Assembly: GCA_030523275.1 (NCBI GenBank)
Contig: JAUNIX010000021.1
Location: 1 to 51,923, forward strand
Length of the DNA: 51,923 nt
Direction: 5' to 3'
Source of the DNA: Lachnospiraceae bacterium
Lineage (GTDB): Bacteria > Bacillota > Clostridia > Lachnospirales > Lachnospiraceae
The position numbers and the translations under genes are program-made. Positions 17,162 to 25,697 of the stretch are shown one piece after another. How positions within the stretch are numbered: position 1 is the stretch's first letter; every line of letters begins with the position of its first letter. The notes beneath the pieces are model-generated. The model was not told the origin of the DNA and did not search any database. It worked only from the letters and a program-made list of their open reading frames with translations.

Positions 17162-18127
17162 CTAAAATGAAGACAGATACCAGATTTTTTCTGGATCTAC
17201 ATGAAGGTAAATTCTTTCCCCCTGCTCAAACTTATTTCTTGTCTCACCAGTCCGATAATAGAAAATTCGATGATTTTGCTCTATACGAATTACGAGTATT
17301 GTTTCCTCTTCTTCATAAAAAATTCTTTCAATATTTCCCGTAATCTGAGCATTTTGTTTGTTTTTAACAAATGCAACCGCCTCACAAGGAATACCAACAT
17401 GGGTATATGTTTCATTCTTAATGGGAAATACATTTTCACAACCAGTCATACGGGCGGCCGCCGCTGTTTTTGGGTGTGCAAAGACATCTTCTTTTTTTCC
17501 GACATCTCTCATCTGACCAGCTTCCATAATACCAACATTTTGGCATAAATGATGAATTTCATCACGGTTATGAGAAACAAAAATCACCGGATTTTTCATC
17601 GTATCAAGCACATCAAGAATCTGCAATTCTAAATTCCATTTTAAAGTCTTATCAACCGCGCTAAAGGGCTCGTCCAAAAGTAACAATTCCGGTTCAGATG
17701 CCATCATCCTCGCCAATGCACATCGTTGCTTTTGTCCGCCTGAGAGCATAGATGGGTAATGATTCTCCAATCCTTCCAAATAAAATTGTTTTAAATACAG
17801 ATCAATGTTTTCTTTTTTATGTAAGACAATATTTATATTTTGTGCCACTGTCATATTCGGAAACAGTGCATAATCCTGAAATAAATAACCAATTTTTCTT
17901 TTTTGCGGAGGCAGATTGATCTTCTTTTTGGAATCATACAACACCCGATCATTTAAAATAATTTTTCCACGATCAGGTGTCTCAATACCTGCAATGCATT
18001 TTAATGTCATCGTTTTCCCGCATCCACTCTCACCTAATAAGCCAAAAATTTCCGATGGTTCAACTTGAAATGCCGTTTTTAAATGAAATTTTCCAATTGT
18101 CTTTTCAATATCTACGATAAGTGCCAT
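17162..18127 (-). CDS. modC: Molybdate ABC transporter ATP-binding protein ModC
   Basis: The ATPase has 321 residues. Walker A GESGCGKT is at 32-39, the signature is LSGGQKQR, and Walker B is LLLLDEPFSAVD. The C-terminal ~90 residues resemble a short TOBE/MOP-like region (from about 235). It energises ModB for molybdate (or tungstate) import. It is 3 bases downstream of modB. The family alone could serve sulfate or other oxyanions, but the modA-modB-modC order among moe and mob genes settles the assignment. Confidence 0.93.
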   Translation of the reverse strand: MALIVDIEKTIGKFHLKTAFQVEPSEIFGLLGESGCGKTMTLKCIAGIETPDRGKIILNDRVLYDSKKKINLPPQKRKIGYLFQDYALFPNMTVAQNINIVLHKKENIDLYLKQFYLEGLENHYPSMLSGGQKQRCALARMMASEPELLLLDEPFSAVDKTLKWNLELQILDVLDTMKNPVIFVSHNRDEIHHLCQNVGIMEAGQMRDVGKKEDVFAHPKTAAAARMTGCENVFPIKNETYTHVGIPCEAVAFVKNKQNAQITGNIERIFYEEEETILVIRIEQNHRIFYYRTGETRNKFEQGERIYLHVDPEKIWYLSSF

Positions 18128-18130
18128 AGA

Positions 18131-18808
18131 TTAACGTCCACCGCCCTTTCGAATTAAAAGTTCCTGTCTGTTATTAACCGCATTCATTGCCAGCATCGCA
18201 ACCAGAGAAATCATGACTAACACAGCAACCCATTGATAGGCAAGCTCTCTGTTTCCTGTCTGCATTGCTGTGTAAACAGCTAAGGCTGCCGTTTGGGTTT
18301 TACCTGGTATATTACCTGCGATCATGATCGTTGCTCCAAACTCACCGAGTGCTCTGGAAAAACTTAAAATCGCGGCTCCTAAAATTCCTGGAAAGCAATT
18401 TGGAAATACAATACGCCAAAATATGATTCGTTTTGAGAGGCCTAATGTCCTTCCTGCGTCGATCAAGTTGGGATTTAACTGCTCAAAAGCACTTCTGGTT
18501 GTCCGATACATCAAGGGAAACGTCACAACTACGGAGGCCAAAACAGCCCCCTTCCATGTAAATATAATTCCATGATCATGCGATGCAAGATAATTTCCCA
18601 TCCAAGTATTTTTTCCAAAAAGAATCAATAGGAAAAAACCAGTGACTGTCGGGGGCAATACCATTGGCAAAGTAAAAACAGCGTCAAATATCCCTTTTCC
18701 ATGTTTTAAATTTGCTACTTTCCATGCTGCAAACAATCCAATGAAAAACGTGATTCCAGTAGCCACGACCGCCGTCTGCAGCGATAGTATAATTGGTGAA
18801 ATATCCAT
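18131..18808 (-). CDS. modB: Molybdate ABC transporter permease ModB
   Basis: This 225-residue permease has about five membrane segments. The coupling loop contains DAGRTLGLSKRIIFWRI, and LPMVLPPTVTGFFLL near residue 50 is typical of ModB. AGAGGA precedes the ATG. It forms the translocation pore with ModC in the cytoplasmic membrane. Confidence 0.94.
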   Translation of the reverse strand: MDISPIILSLQTAVVATGITFFIGLFAAWKVANLKHGKGIFDAVFTLPMVLPPTVTGFFLLILFGKNTWMGNYLASHDHGIIFTWKGAVLASVVVTFPLMYRTTRSAFEQLNPNLIDAGRTLGLSKRIIFWRIVFPNCFPGILGAAILSFSRALGEFGATIMIAGNIPGKTQTAALAVYTAMQTGNRELAYQWVAVLVMISLVAMLAMNAVNNRQELLIRKGGGR

Positions 18809-18834
18809 AATTGCTGTCCTCTAAATCATTACGA

Positions 18835-19641
18835 TTATTTCTGATAAATATAAGTAAACTGATATTTTTCAAATGCTTTTTTTGCTGTATCTGTCTTTAA
18901 GAAATCTAAAAATTCTTCTGCTTCATCTGAATGTTCTGTTGCTTTTACAACGCCTGCTGGATAAATAGCCGGATCACAACTTCCTTTTGGAGCTTCGCAA
19001 ACAACTTCAACTTTATCTTCGATTGCCGCATCCGTTGCATATACAATACCACAGTCAACATTCTCTGTTGCCACCCAGTCAAGAACCTGGCGTACATTTG
19101 TTCCTAAATTTGCTTTTTCCTGAATCTTATCCCATAATTTCAGATTTTCATAAATCGTTTGTGTATACTGTCCAACTGGTACATCAGAGTTACCGATTGC
19201 TACCATTTTTACTTTATCAGTTGCAACGTCTTCGAAGGAAGAAACATCAAGATCAGATCCTTTCGGTTTGATCAACACAACTTTATTTTCCAGCAATTCA
19301 ACAATGCTATCATTATCCATCAAATCCTCATCTTTTAATGCATTCATCTGCTTTGTAGCAGCTGAAATAAAGACATCGGCAGGAGCTCCCTCTTCAATCT
19401 GTGTCTGTAAAGTTCCTGATGAATCATAAGTAAATGTCAACTTAATATTAGGATGATCTTTTTCATAAGTTTTGGCAAGTTCATTCAATACATCTGTCAT
19501 GCTGGCTGCTGCCAAAATGTGTAATTCCACTTTCTCATCTTTTTTTCCTGCTTCTGTTGTATCTTCATTTGTACTATTTCCACATGCTGCTAAAGAAAAT
19601 ACCATTATCATTGTACATAAAATTGCTACTATTTTTTTCAT
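18835..19641 (-). CDS. modA: Molybdate-binding lipoprotein ModA
   Basis: The protein has 268 residues. The lipobox is LAAC with Cys20. The mature domain shows the ModA signature LAAASMTDVLNELA, FTYDSSGTLQTQIEEG and PADVFISAATKQMN; the Ser in the first two segments normally contacts the oxyanion. Whether it prefers molybdate or tungstate cannot be read. AAGGAGG, which contains the MOSC gene's end, precedes the ATG, so it is coupled to the upstream gene. Confidence 0.94.
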   Translation of the reverse strand: MKKIVAILCTMIMVFSLAACGNSTNEDTTEAGKKDEKVELHILAAASMTDVLNELAKTYEKDHPNIKLTFTYDSSGTLQTQIEEGAPADVFISAATKQMNALKDEDLMDNDSIVELLENKVVLIKPKGSDLDVSSFEDVATDKVKMVAIGNSDVPVGQYTQTIYENLKLWDKIQEKANLGTNVRQVLDWVATENVDCGIVYATDAAIEDKVEVVCEAPKGSCDPAIYPAGVVKATEHSDEAEEFLDFLKTDTAKKAFEKYQFTYIYQK

Positions 19642-19643
19642 TT

Positions 19644-20078
19644 TTAGGCCTCCTTAATCATAAATAAATCGCCTGTTTGAATGTTTCCACCTTTTAGAAC
19701 TTTACAAAACACCCCCTCCCGTGGCATGATGCAATCCCCCATTTTCTGGAAAATCTGACAACCATGATGACACTCTTTGCCAATCTGTGTCAATTCTAAG
19801 ACTACATCGTTGCATTGAAATTTTGTTCCAATGGGTAGCTTTCGAAAATCGTAACCAGAAATAACAAGATTCTCTCCAAAGGCACCAAATTCTATTTCTG
19901 CACCACGCGCTTTAAATTCTTCAATTTTTTCGTATGACAATAGACTCACCTGGCGATGCCATTTTCCAGCATGGGCATCATTGGCAAATCCAAAATCCTC
20001 TATGACCTGTACCTTTCCAACATCTTGTTTTTGTGTACCTTTCTTTTCGCTAATGCAAACTGCTTTCACAATTCCCAT
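19644..20078 (-). CDS. MOSC domain-containing protein
   Basis: The protein has 144 residues and is a stand-alone MOSC domain. MOSC domains occur in molybdenum cofactor sulfurases and carry sulfur or handle Moco. Seen: the FGANLV-type segment (AFGENLVISGYD), a conserved GKECHHGCQIF stretch and a Cys in REGVFCKVL. Its start overlaps the end of mobB by 29 bases. A role in cofactor handling after synthesis is inferred from family and position. Confidence 0.92.
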   Translation of the reverse strand: MGIVKAVCISEKKGTQKQDVGKVQVIEDFGFANDAHAGKWHRQVSLLSYEKIEEFKARGAEIEFGAFGENLVISGYDFRKLPIGTKFQCNDVVLELTQIGKECHHGCQIFQKMGDCIMPREGVFCKVLKGGNIQTGDLFMIKEA

Positions 20079-20508
20079 TTTCCTTCTCCTTCCTCATGAT
20101 ATTGATTTCTTTTGCAAGTTCCCCTGCATCCATCAATGGATGTTTCGGATTCTGACAGATGTACTTTGGATAATCGCTATGCTTTAATCCTTCAATTAAG
20201 ATAATATCAGCTTCTGGAAATGCCTCAGCTATTTGCTGTTCATCTATATTTTGACATTCCTTCGTAATGAATACTCTATTTTTCGAAAAAACAGCCGTTC
20301 CATAGGCTCCTGCCTTTTGATGCTTCCAACTGTCAGTCCCCGGTACATCGCTTTCAAAATCATGTCCATCATGTTTGATGACAGCTACTTTAAGACCAAG
20401 TTTCTTTAATTCAGGAATCAGACGGGTAATCATCGTCGTTTTTCCACTGTTTTTATAACCACTAATGGCAAAGAAAAATGGTTTCTTTGTTACAACAGAT
20501 ATACCCAT
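20050..20508 (-). CDS. mobB: Molybdopterin-guanine dinucleotide biosynthesis protein MobB
   Basis: The protein has 152 residues. It is a GTP-binding adaptor that assists MobA in forming the guanine dinucleotide form of Moco. Walker A GYKNSGKTT is at 17-25, and KHDGHDFESDVPGTDSWKH is the MobB-typical switch segment. The ATG at 20508 follows AAAAGGAG and lies 19 bases inside the end of moeA, so the two are translationally coupled. MobA is not here but in the second molybdenum operon, so the two operons depend on each other. Confidence 0.93.
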   Translation of the reverse strand: MGISVVTKKPFFFAISGYKNSGKTTMITRLIPELKKLGLKVAVIKHDGHDFESDVPGTDSWKHQKAGAYGTAVFSKNRVFITKECQNIDEQQIAEAFPEADIILIEGLKHSDYPKYICQNPKHPLMDAGELAKEINIMRKEKENGNCESSLH

Positions 20509-21686
20509 ACCAAATCTCCTTTTTTTACTCCACACTGTTCTGGCGTAATCTCAATCAGGCAATTACAGCCAAGCATGGATGATAGTACTCCTGATGCTAA
20601 ATTTCCTTTTGGAATCATGACTTTTCCATCCTCATAATAGCCACGGATAAAACGCCTGACACCGCCTTTGCTATAATCCGTCTCCATCACAGCTTGTTTC
20701 TTTTCCATATTCCACCTGCAATGACCAGTCAATTCTTCAATCATCGGTCGAACCAAAAGTTCAAAATTGGCTGCTGCTCCAAATGGATTTCCTGACAGGC
20801 AGATAACCGGTACTCCCTGATATTTCGCTGCCAATGTTGGGGCACCCGGCTTCATATCAACACGCCAAAATAATTTCTTGGCATTCAGAGTTTGGATCAC
20901 TTCATGCATAATATCCTTTTCCCCAACCGAGACACCTCCTGTCGAGATGATCAAATCAGCTTTTGTCGCCTGCTCCCGGATAATATTTGCCATTTTTTGT
21001 GGATTATCGCCACAATGACAGGCAAATACAGGTTTGATTCCTAATTCCAACAGACGTCCATATAGATAATAAAGATTGGAATCATAAATCTTCCCCGGTA
21101 ATAATTTCTGCCCAGGCAAAACTACTTCATCGCCCGTTGAAATAATAGCGATTCTTGGCTTTCGATATACTTTTATTTGCTCCTTGCCAAGACTTGCAAG
21201 CAAAGCAATCGAAACACCATCCAAAATTGTTCTTTTTTTTAGCAATATATCGCCTGTTTTGTAATCTTCCCCCTGAGGACAATAATTGTCAAACGCACAT
21301 AATTCTTCATAAACCTGTACTTGTTCTTTTCCATAATCTGTATTTTCTTGTCGAATGACGGTATCCGCGCCACTTGGTATCGGTGCCCCAGTCATAATTC
21401 GTACCGCTTCGCCATGATGAATCTGACCATCCAAAACCATTCCTGCATAAATTTTCCCAATTACTCGCAGACTCTTAGGCGAATCTTTGGAAGCCCCTAA
21501 GGTATCCTCCGCTCTTACTGCATATCCATCCAATGGTGAGCGCGGAAACGGTGGCTGATCCACAAGGGCACAACCATCCTCAGCCAAAATTCTGCCAACT
21601 GCATCCGCCAATGGCACCGATTCTATTTCCTGAATGAGCTGTACTTGTTTTTTTAATAGTCCTTTTGCTTCTTCAAATTGGAGCAT
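20490..21686 (-). CDS. moeA: Molybdopterin molybdenumtransferase MoeA
   Basis: The enzyme has 398 residues. It inserts molybdate into adenylylated molybdopterin. The MoeA N domain (about 2-160) carries PRSPLDGYAVRAEDT; the MoCF domain (about 165-305) carries STGGVSVGEKDIM and the PGAPTLAAKYQGVPVICLSGNP block; a small C-terminal beta domain ends the chain. The start at 21686 follows AAAGGAG with good spacing and is two bases after the stop of the preceding gene. Confidence 0.95.
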   Translation of the reverse strand: MLQFEEAKGLLKKQVQLIQEIESVPLADAVGRILAEDGCALVDQPPFPRSPLDGYAVRAEDTLGASKDSPKSLRVIGKIYAGMVLDGQIHHGEAVRIMTGAPIPSGADTVIRQENTDYGKEQVQVYEELCAFDNYCPQGEDYKTGDILLKKRTILDGVSIALLASLGKEQIKVYRKPRIAIISTGDEVVLPGQKLLPGKIYDSNLYYLYGRLLELGIKPVFACHCGDNPQKMANIIREQATKADLIISTGGVSVGEKDIMHEVIQTLNAKKLFWRVDMKPGAPTLAAKYQGVPVICLSGNPFGAAANFELLVRPMIEELTGHCRWNMEKKQAVMETDYSKGGVRRFIRGYYEDGKVMIPKGNLASGVLSSMLGCNCLIEITPEQCGVKKGDLVWVYLL

Positions 21687-21688
21687 GG

Positions 21689-22717
21689 TTAAACTCCTTT
21701 CCCAAATCCGCAATTTGGATAATGACACTCTCTACATCCAAGGCAAAGTCCGCCGTGTCCCATGATCGCAAAATCCGACTTTTCAAGCTTTACATCGGCA
21801 AGAACTCTTGGTAAAACTAAATCAAAAATCGTTGCTTTCGCATACATGACACAACCCGGCAGTCCCATAATCGGTGTTCCATCTTCAAAATATCCTAATA
21901 AAAACATTGCTCCTGGAAGTACCGGGGCGCCATATGTGATAATTTTAGCGCCGCTATCTCTGATTGCAGCAGGCGTGCGGTCATCAGGATCAACACTCAT
22001 ACCACCAGTACATAAGATCATCTGTGCTCCCTGTTTCTTTAAATCAAGGATTGCTTTTGTAATTTGTGCCTGATCATCACCGATTACTTTATGACCAATC
22101 ACTTCTACTCCGAACTGTTCCATTTTTTCGCGTATCACTGGTGTAAACGTATCTTTGATTCTGCCATAAAAGACTTCATTTCCAGTTGTCACAATTCCAA
22201 CTGTTTTCCTGACAAATGGTAAAATGGTAAGAATTGGATTTTCTTTATTTGCAATCATAGAAACCGTTTTCATTTTTTCTTTTTCAATCACTAACGGAAT
22301 GATTCTCGTTCCAGCTAATTTATCACCAACTTTTACAACGGTATTCGTATGTCTTGTGGCAATCATAATATTTTCTAATGAATTTATTTGTAAAAGTCGT
22401 TCCACGTCTATTTGCAACAATCCATCCTCTGTTGCTTTTAATTCAATCTTTCCTTCCTTCGGCTTGGAACGTTCCATTCCCGCCCCTTCACAGGCATCTG
22501 CTAAAATCACTGCTGCCTCATCTTCATGGTACATAGATTCATCTTTTTCCCAGATATAAAGATAATCCTTTCCAATCGAAAGTAAGACAGGAATATCCTC
22601 CTCTTTTACAACATGTCCTTTGCGAAACACAGCATCTTTATACTGGTCTTTTACAATCATCGTAATATCGTGACAGATTACATGCCCGATGGCATCCTCC
22701 GTTTTTATTCGTTTCAT
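21689..22717 (-). CDS. Molybdopterin-binding protein with MoCF domain and Cys-rich tail
   Basis: The protein has 342 residues. The MoCF (MoaB/MogA-like) domain occupies about 170-315, with GIVTTGNEVFYGRI and ILCTGGMSVDPDDRTP as its binding loops. The N-terminal ~150 residues (MKRIKTEDAIGHVICHDIT) are shared with clostridial molybdopterin-binding proteins found at the head of Moco operons. The tail has four Cys in CLGCRECHYPNC, a likely metal or Fe-S site absent from MogA and MoeA. The start at 22717 follows AAAGGAG. It is first gene behind the riboswitch leader. Its reaction is not established. Confidence 0.85.
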   Translation of the reverse strand: MKRIKTEDAIGHVICHDITMIVKDQYKDAVFRKGHVVKEEDIPVLLSIGKDYLYIWEKDESMYHEDEAAVILADACEGAGMERSKPKEGKIELKATEDGLLQIDVERLLQINSLENIMIATRHTNTVVKVGDKLAGTRIIPLVIEKEKMKTVSMIANKENPILTILPFVRKTVGIVTTGNEVFYGRIKDTFTPVIREKMEQFGVEVIGHKVIGDDQAQITKAILDLKKQGAQMILCTGGMSVDPDDRTPAAIRDSGAKIITYGAPVLPGAMFLLGYFEDGTPIMGLPGCVMYAKATIFDLVLPRVLADVKLEKSDFAIMGHGGLCLGCRECHYPNCGFGKGV

Positions 22718-22799
22718 AATATTTCTCCTTTTTCCTTCGATACAAAATTCAAATAAAACTTTCAGGCAGGCAGACGACAAAGTATATAAAATTGTTTGT

Positions 22800-22843
22800 A
22801 AAAACATAAAAAATAGCCATATTTCTTATTTTGAAATACAGCC
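22800..22843 (-). terminator. Leader terminator upstream of the first molybdenum operon
   Basis: On the minus strand an 11-bp stem with two G-U pairs (22843-22832 with 22824-22814) around a 7-base AT loop is followed by ATTTTTTATGTTTTT. It stands inside the leader, about 80 bases before the first ATG and downstream of the predicted aptamer, the position expected of a riboswitch-controlled terminator. A second, weaker hairpin with the stem CTGTGGT/ACCATGG and a T5 run lies at about 22872-22903. Confidence 0.65.
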
Positions 22844-22908
22844 TCACATACTCACATATCTTTTTTCGTACCACAAAAATACCATGGTGCTACCACAGTT
22901 TTTGTTTC

Positions 22909-23042
22909 GGCTCCTTTTCAAAAAGGGAAGGCTGGTCTGTTTCCATTCCAACCCCGGTCAGTCATTCCATTTATCTTATTATATGGAATCTGACGGCTCA
23001 TAATCATAGACTTTGTCCTTAGATTAAGTCGCTCGGAGTCAC
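22909..23042 (-). ncRNA. Probable molybdenum (or tungsten) cofactor riboswitch
   Basis: This is a structured leader RNA on the minus strand. P1 pairs GACTCC (23040-23035) with GGAGCC (22914-22909). Next come a small GACTT/AAGTC hairpin, then a strong hairpin with ATTCCAT/ATGGAAT and GTCAG/CTGAC arms. The 3' part reads GGAAACAGACCAGCCTTCCC and a short CCTTTTTGAAAAGG hairpin. Such GGAAAC...GACC.GCC..CCC and CTCCGAGC elements are what I remember of the Moco RNA motif; I could not run a covariance model. A promoter lies just before it and a terminator after it, and the operon it precedes is entirely cofactor synthesis and molybdate uptake. Moco versus Tuco type is undecided. Confidence 0.65.
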
Positions 23043-23071
23043 TATTTAATTATCTTTCATCAATTACTTTT

Positions 23072-23100
23072 ATTATATCTTATTTTCTATTATTTGTGAA
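23072..23100 (-). promoter_or_regulatory. Sigma-A promoter of the first molybdenum operon
   Basis: The -35 box TTCACA (23095-23100), exactly 17 bases, and a perfect -10 TATAAT (23072-23077) lie on the minus strand. It overlaps the 3' end of psd. Predicted transcription begins near 23065, about 23 bases before the aptamer, leaving a ~350-base leader. Confidence 0.65.
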
Positions 23101-23980
23101 TCCTTTCATCATTACTACTTTTTCCGATTTTTTCACCCTGCTTTACACACGTTTCTATATTCTGTCTGGAATTTTGCCAAATATCATCATCGATTTTTAC
23201 CCGATTCTTTTCCAGACACAAAATCACCGTTGAGCCTCCAAATTCAAAATATCCTTTTTCTTCTCCACGAGTCACTTTTTTCTCTTCATGTTTATTCACG
23301 ATTCTGCCAACGAGTAATGCTCCGACTTCCATCATCAGAATCTGCCCAAAATGCGCACTATTTAAAATGGAAAATTCTCTCGTATTCTCTTTATAAATCG
23401 GATATACATCATTTGCAATCGGATTTACGGTATGAAATACACCAGGAATACGATAGTTTTTTGATTTTATGCCATCATCAACATAACAATACCGATGATA
23501 ATCCTCTACACCTAAACGAAAAATTAATAATAATCCTTCTTCATATCTTTTAGCTAGTTTCTTGCTTCTTAATAAGCTATGCATCGTATATTCCGTATTT
23601 TTGACTGTAAATCGTAAATCCCTAGAAATCGGATATACCGTCAGTTTACTATCGCAAGGTGCAATTAGACAATGCTCTGCTTTACAGATATTACGACATC
23701 CATTTTTGATTCTTCTTGTAAAAAAATCATTGTAAGAATGATACTCTGTTGATTCATATTCTGTCATAGAAATATCATTTCCTTTAATAAATGGTTTGAT
23801 TAACACAGTGGATAAATGACTATCCAAAAAATATCCGACCAGTTTTGATACCCACGGTTGAATCAAAACTCGTAAAACATTCCTTCCAACCTTTGTTTGA
23901 TAAAGAATTCTTAACATTGTATCCTGAGACCCATTTGACTGAACAGTCCGTCCCATTCTATCTTTGCATTTCATACTCAA
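23090..23980 (-). CDS. psd: Phosphatidylserine decarboxylase (pyruvoyl-dependent)
   Basis: The proenzyme has 296 residues. It converts phosphatidylserine to phosphatidylethanolamine at the membrane. The self-cleavage motif appears as FGGST, with cleavage expected before Ser250, which becomes the pyruvoyl group; HTVNPIANDVYPIYKENTR is the usual active-site block. The start is inferred to be TTG at 23980: AGGAG lies 9 bases before it, and TTGA overlaps the pssA stop by four bases, whereas the ATG at 23989 directly abuts the ribosome binding site. Confidence 0.92.
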   Translation of the reverse strand: MSMKCKDRMGRTVQSNGSQDTMLRILYQTKVGRNVLRVLIQPWVSKLVGYFLDSHLSTVLIKPFIKGNDISMTEYESTEYHSYNDFFTRRIKNGCRNICKAEHCLIAPCDSKLTVYPISRDLRFTVKNTEYTMHSLLRSKKLAKRYEEGLLLIFRLGVEDYHRYCYVDDGIKSKNYRIPGVFHTVNPIANDVYPIYKENTREFSILNSAHFGQILMMEVGALLVGRIVNKHEEKKVTRGEEKGYFEFGGSTVILCLEKNRVKIDDDIWQNSRQNIETCVKQGEKIGKSSNDERIHK

Positions 23981-24669
23981 TTTATCCATCTCCTAATCAT
24001 ATCATGCAGTGGAGGGCGATCTAAAACTGGACGATGGAAAAAATGATACTTTGAAAATAATAGGATAACTGCAACTGCAATCCCGGCAATGATAATCAAA
24101 AACCATAATTCTATATTATTCGGCTTTGGTACCTTAAAATCATAGATAAATAAAAAACCAACAACAATCAACATCATCCATAAAAGACTGCGAAATATCT
24201 GTTCCGATAATCCAAAATGTGTTAAAAAGACCACTGGCAAAATAACAGAAATACTTGTAACTGGTAACCCATGATAATATTTATTATTACCACTTTCCAT
24301 TTTTTGTCTATTTGCCTCTAATACATTAAAATATGCCAAGCGAATCACTGCGCAAATGCAATAAAAAATAATCGCCGCCATTCCCAAAATACCTCTCACC
24401 CCGAGTACGTAACATAGAATCGCCGGAAACGCCCCAAAGCAAACAACATCACACAAAGAATCCAATTCAATCCCAAACATTTTTTCTTCATCAGTTCTGT
24501 CTTTCTTTGTTCTTGCAATCTTGCCATCAAATGCATCACAGAATCCGGAAATTGCCAAACAAGCAATTGCAATCCGGAAACGTCCATCTCCTGCCTGTGT
24601 CATACCAAAGATCGAACATGCAAGACTTATATATGTAAGTACTACTGTATAATCATAAAAACCTATCAT
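23977..24669 (-). CDS. pssA: CDP-diacylglycerol--serine O-phosphatidyltransferase
   Basis: The enzyme has 230 residues and about 7 membrane segments. It makes phosphatidylserine from CDP-diacylglycerol and serine, the substrate for the downstream decarboxylase. The CDP-alcohol phosphatidyltransferase motif is present as FDGKIAR...GIELDSLCD, with the longer insert between AR and G that is typical of this PssA subclass. The ATG at 24669 overlaps the preceding stop (TGATG) and follows GGAGAAA. Confidence 0.93.
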   Translation of the reverse strand: MIGFYDYTVVLTYISLACSIFGMTQAGDGRFRIAIACLAISGFCDAFDGKIARTKKDRTDEEKMFGIELDSLCDVVCFGAFPAILCYVLGVRGILGMAAIIFYCICAVIRLAYFNVLEANRQKMESGNNKYYHGLPVTSISVILPVVFLTHFGLSEQIFRSLLWMMLIVVGFLFIYDFKVPKPNNIELWFLIIIAGIAVAVILLFSKYHFFHRPVLDRPPLHDMIRRWIN

Positions 24670-25697
24670 CAAATTTCTCCTTTCTGTTGCCCTATCGTCA
24701 CATGTGCTACGATTGTCAGAATGGCACTTAATAATAACTCTGTGTAATAACTAAGTCCTCTGCTGACAACCATTGCTGGTAAGGTCAGATTGGCAAAAAT
24801 AGGCGTAAAGATTTTCAAAAATAACTGTTCACTGATTCCCATGCCTCCCGGCAGAGGTAACATATCGACAGCAACAGAAATCATCCCCTGTAATATCACA
24901 ATGTCCAATATTGACATTCCACTCATGCCAAAAGAACGATATACAAGATAGGTCACAAAAAATAATAACATCCTCTGTATGACCGTAATCAAAAATACAT
25001 TCAAAACTACCAATGTATGTGATCGAAAATATGCTGCTACATCATGATATTGTGTCATCGCCTTTTCCACTTTGTCTTTGTAATAACTCGTCCTTTTCAT
25101 TAAATGTATTTTACCTAATAGGTCAATACACGCTAACAATATCTTCCTTGCCAATGTCGGATGAAAAACCAGCAGCATCATAAAACCTACACAAAAAACA
25201 TTTAATGCCGTTCCAAGATAGCACCATCCGATCACAGGTTGCAAATATTTCATAAGTATTGCCGGACGAAGTAACACCACAACAATTCCAATCACAACCA
25301 AAACCAATTTATAAGTTATCGTTACGATCATTAAGACCAAGGTTGCAATTGGTATCGGAATTCTATCTTTTCTCATATAATAGATTTGTGCGGGTTGTCC
25401 TCCTGTTGCTGATGGTGTGATACAACTAAAGAAAAATCCCACAAACGAATATAAGAAACAATGCACTAGTTTTACTTTCTGTCCAATGCTATGCATCATA
25501 TAATAAATAATTACCGATTCACTCTCGATAAAAAATACAACACAGATCACCGCTAAAAACCAGTAACGTAAATCTGTCCTTTTGATATAGCCAGCCATCT
25601 GTCCTAAATCTTCTCCATGAAATACACTAAAAATTGTAAGCACAAAAATTACAATTAAAAATAGTAAATTCCAGAGATTTTTTTTCTTATTCATCAT
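24669..25697 (-). CDS. Flippase-like integral membrane protein (UPF0104 / LPG synthase TM family)
   Basis: The protein has 342 residues and about eight membrane segments. It belongs to the lysylphosphatidylglycerol synthase transmembrane (YbhN/AglD-like) family. The segment SFVGFFFSCITPSATGGQPAQIYYMRK is diagnostic (given by its short cores TPSATGG and QIYYM), and LPLPGGMGISE is the second family motif. No aminoacyl transferase domain is attached. Proteins of this type are thought to move lipids between leaflets. It overlaps the end of the PAP2 gene by 11 bases. Start 25697 versus 25694 (adjacent ATGs) is not resolved. Confidence 0.86.
   Translation of the reverse strand: MMNKKKNLWNLLFLIVIFVLTIFSVFHGEDLGQMAGYIKRTDLRYWFLAVICVVFFIESESVIIYYMMHSIGQKVKLVHCFLYSFVGFFFSCITPSATGGQPAQIYYMRKDRIPIPIATLVLMIVTITYKLVLVVIGIVVVLLRPAILMKYLQPVIGWCYLGTALNVFCVGFMMLLVFHPTLARKILLACIDLLGKIHLMKRTSYYKDKVEKAMTQYHDVAAYFRSHTLVVLNVFLITVIQRMLLFFVTYLVYRSFGMSGMSILDIVILQGMISVAVDMLPLPGGMGISEQLFLKIFTPIFANLTLPAMVVSRGLSYYTELLLSAILTIVAHVTIGQQKGEI

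Noticed and set aside
16434..17162. GTG start of trmO at 17162
   Set aside because: It overlaps the modC stop without a ribosome binding site, and the family normally begins near MKVIAHI at 17120. It cannot be fully excluded.
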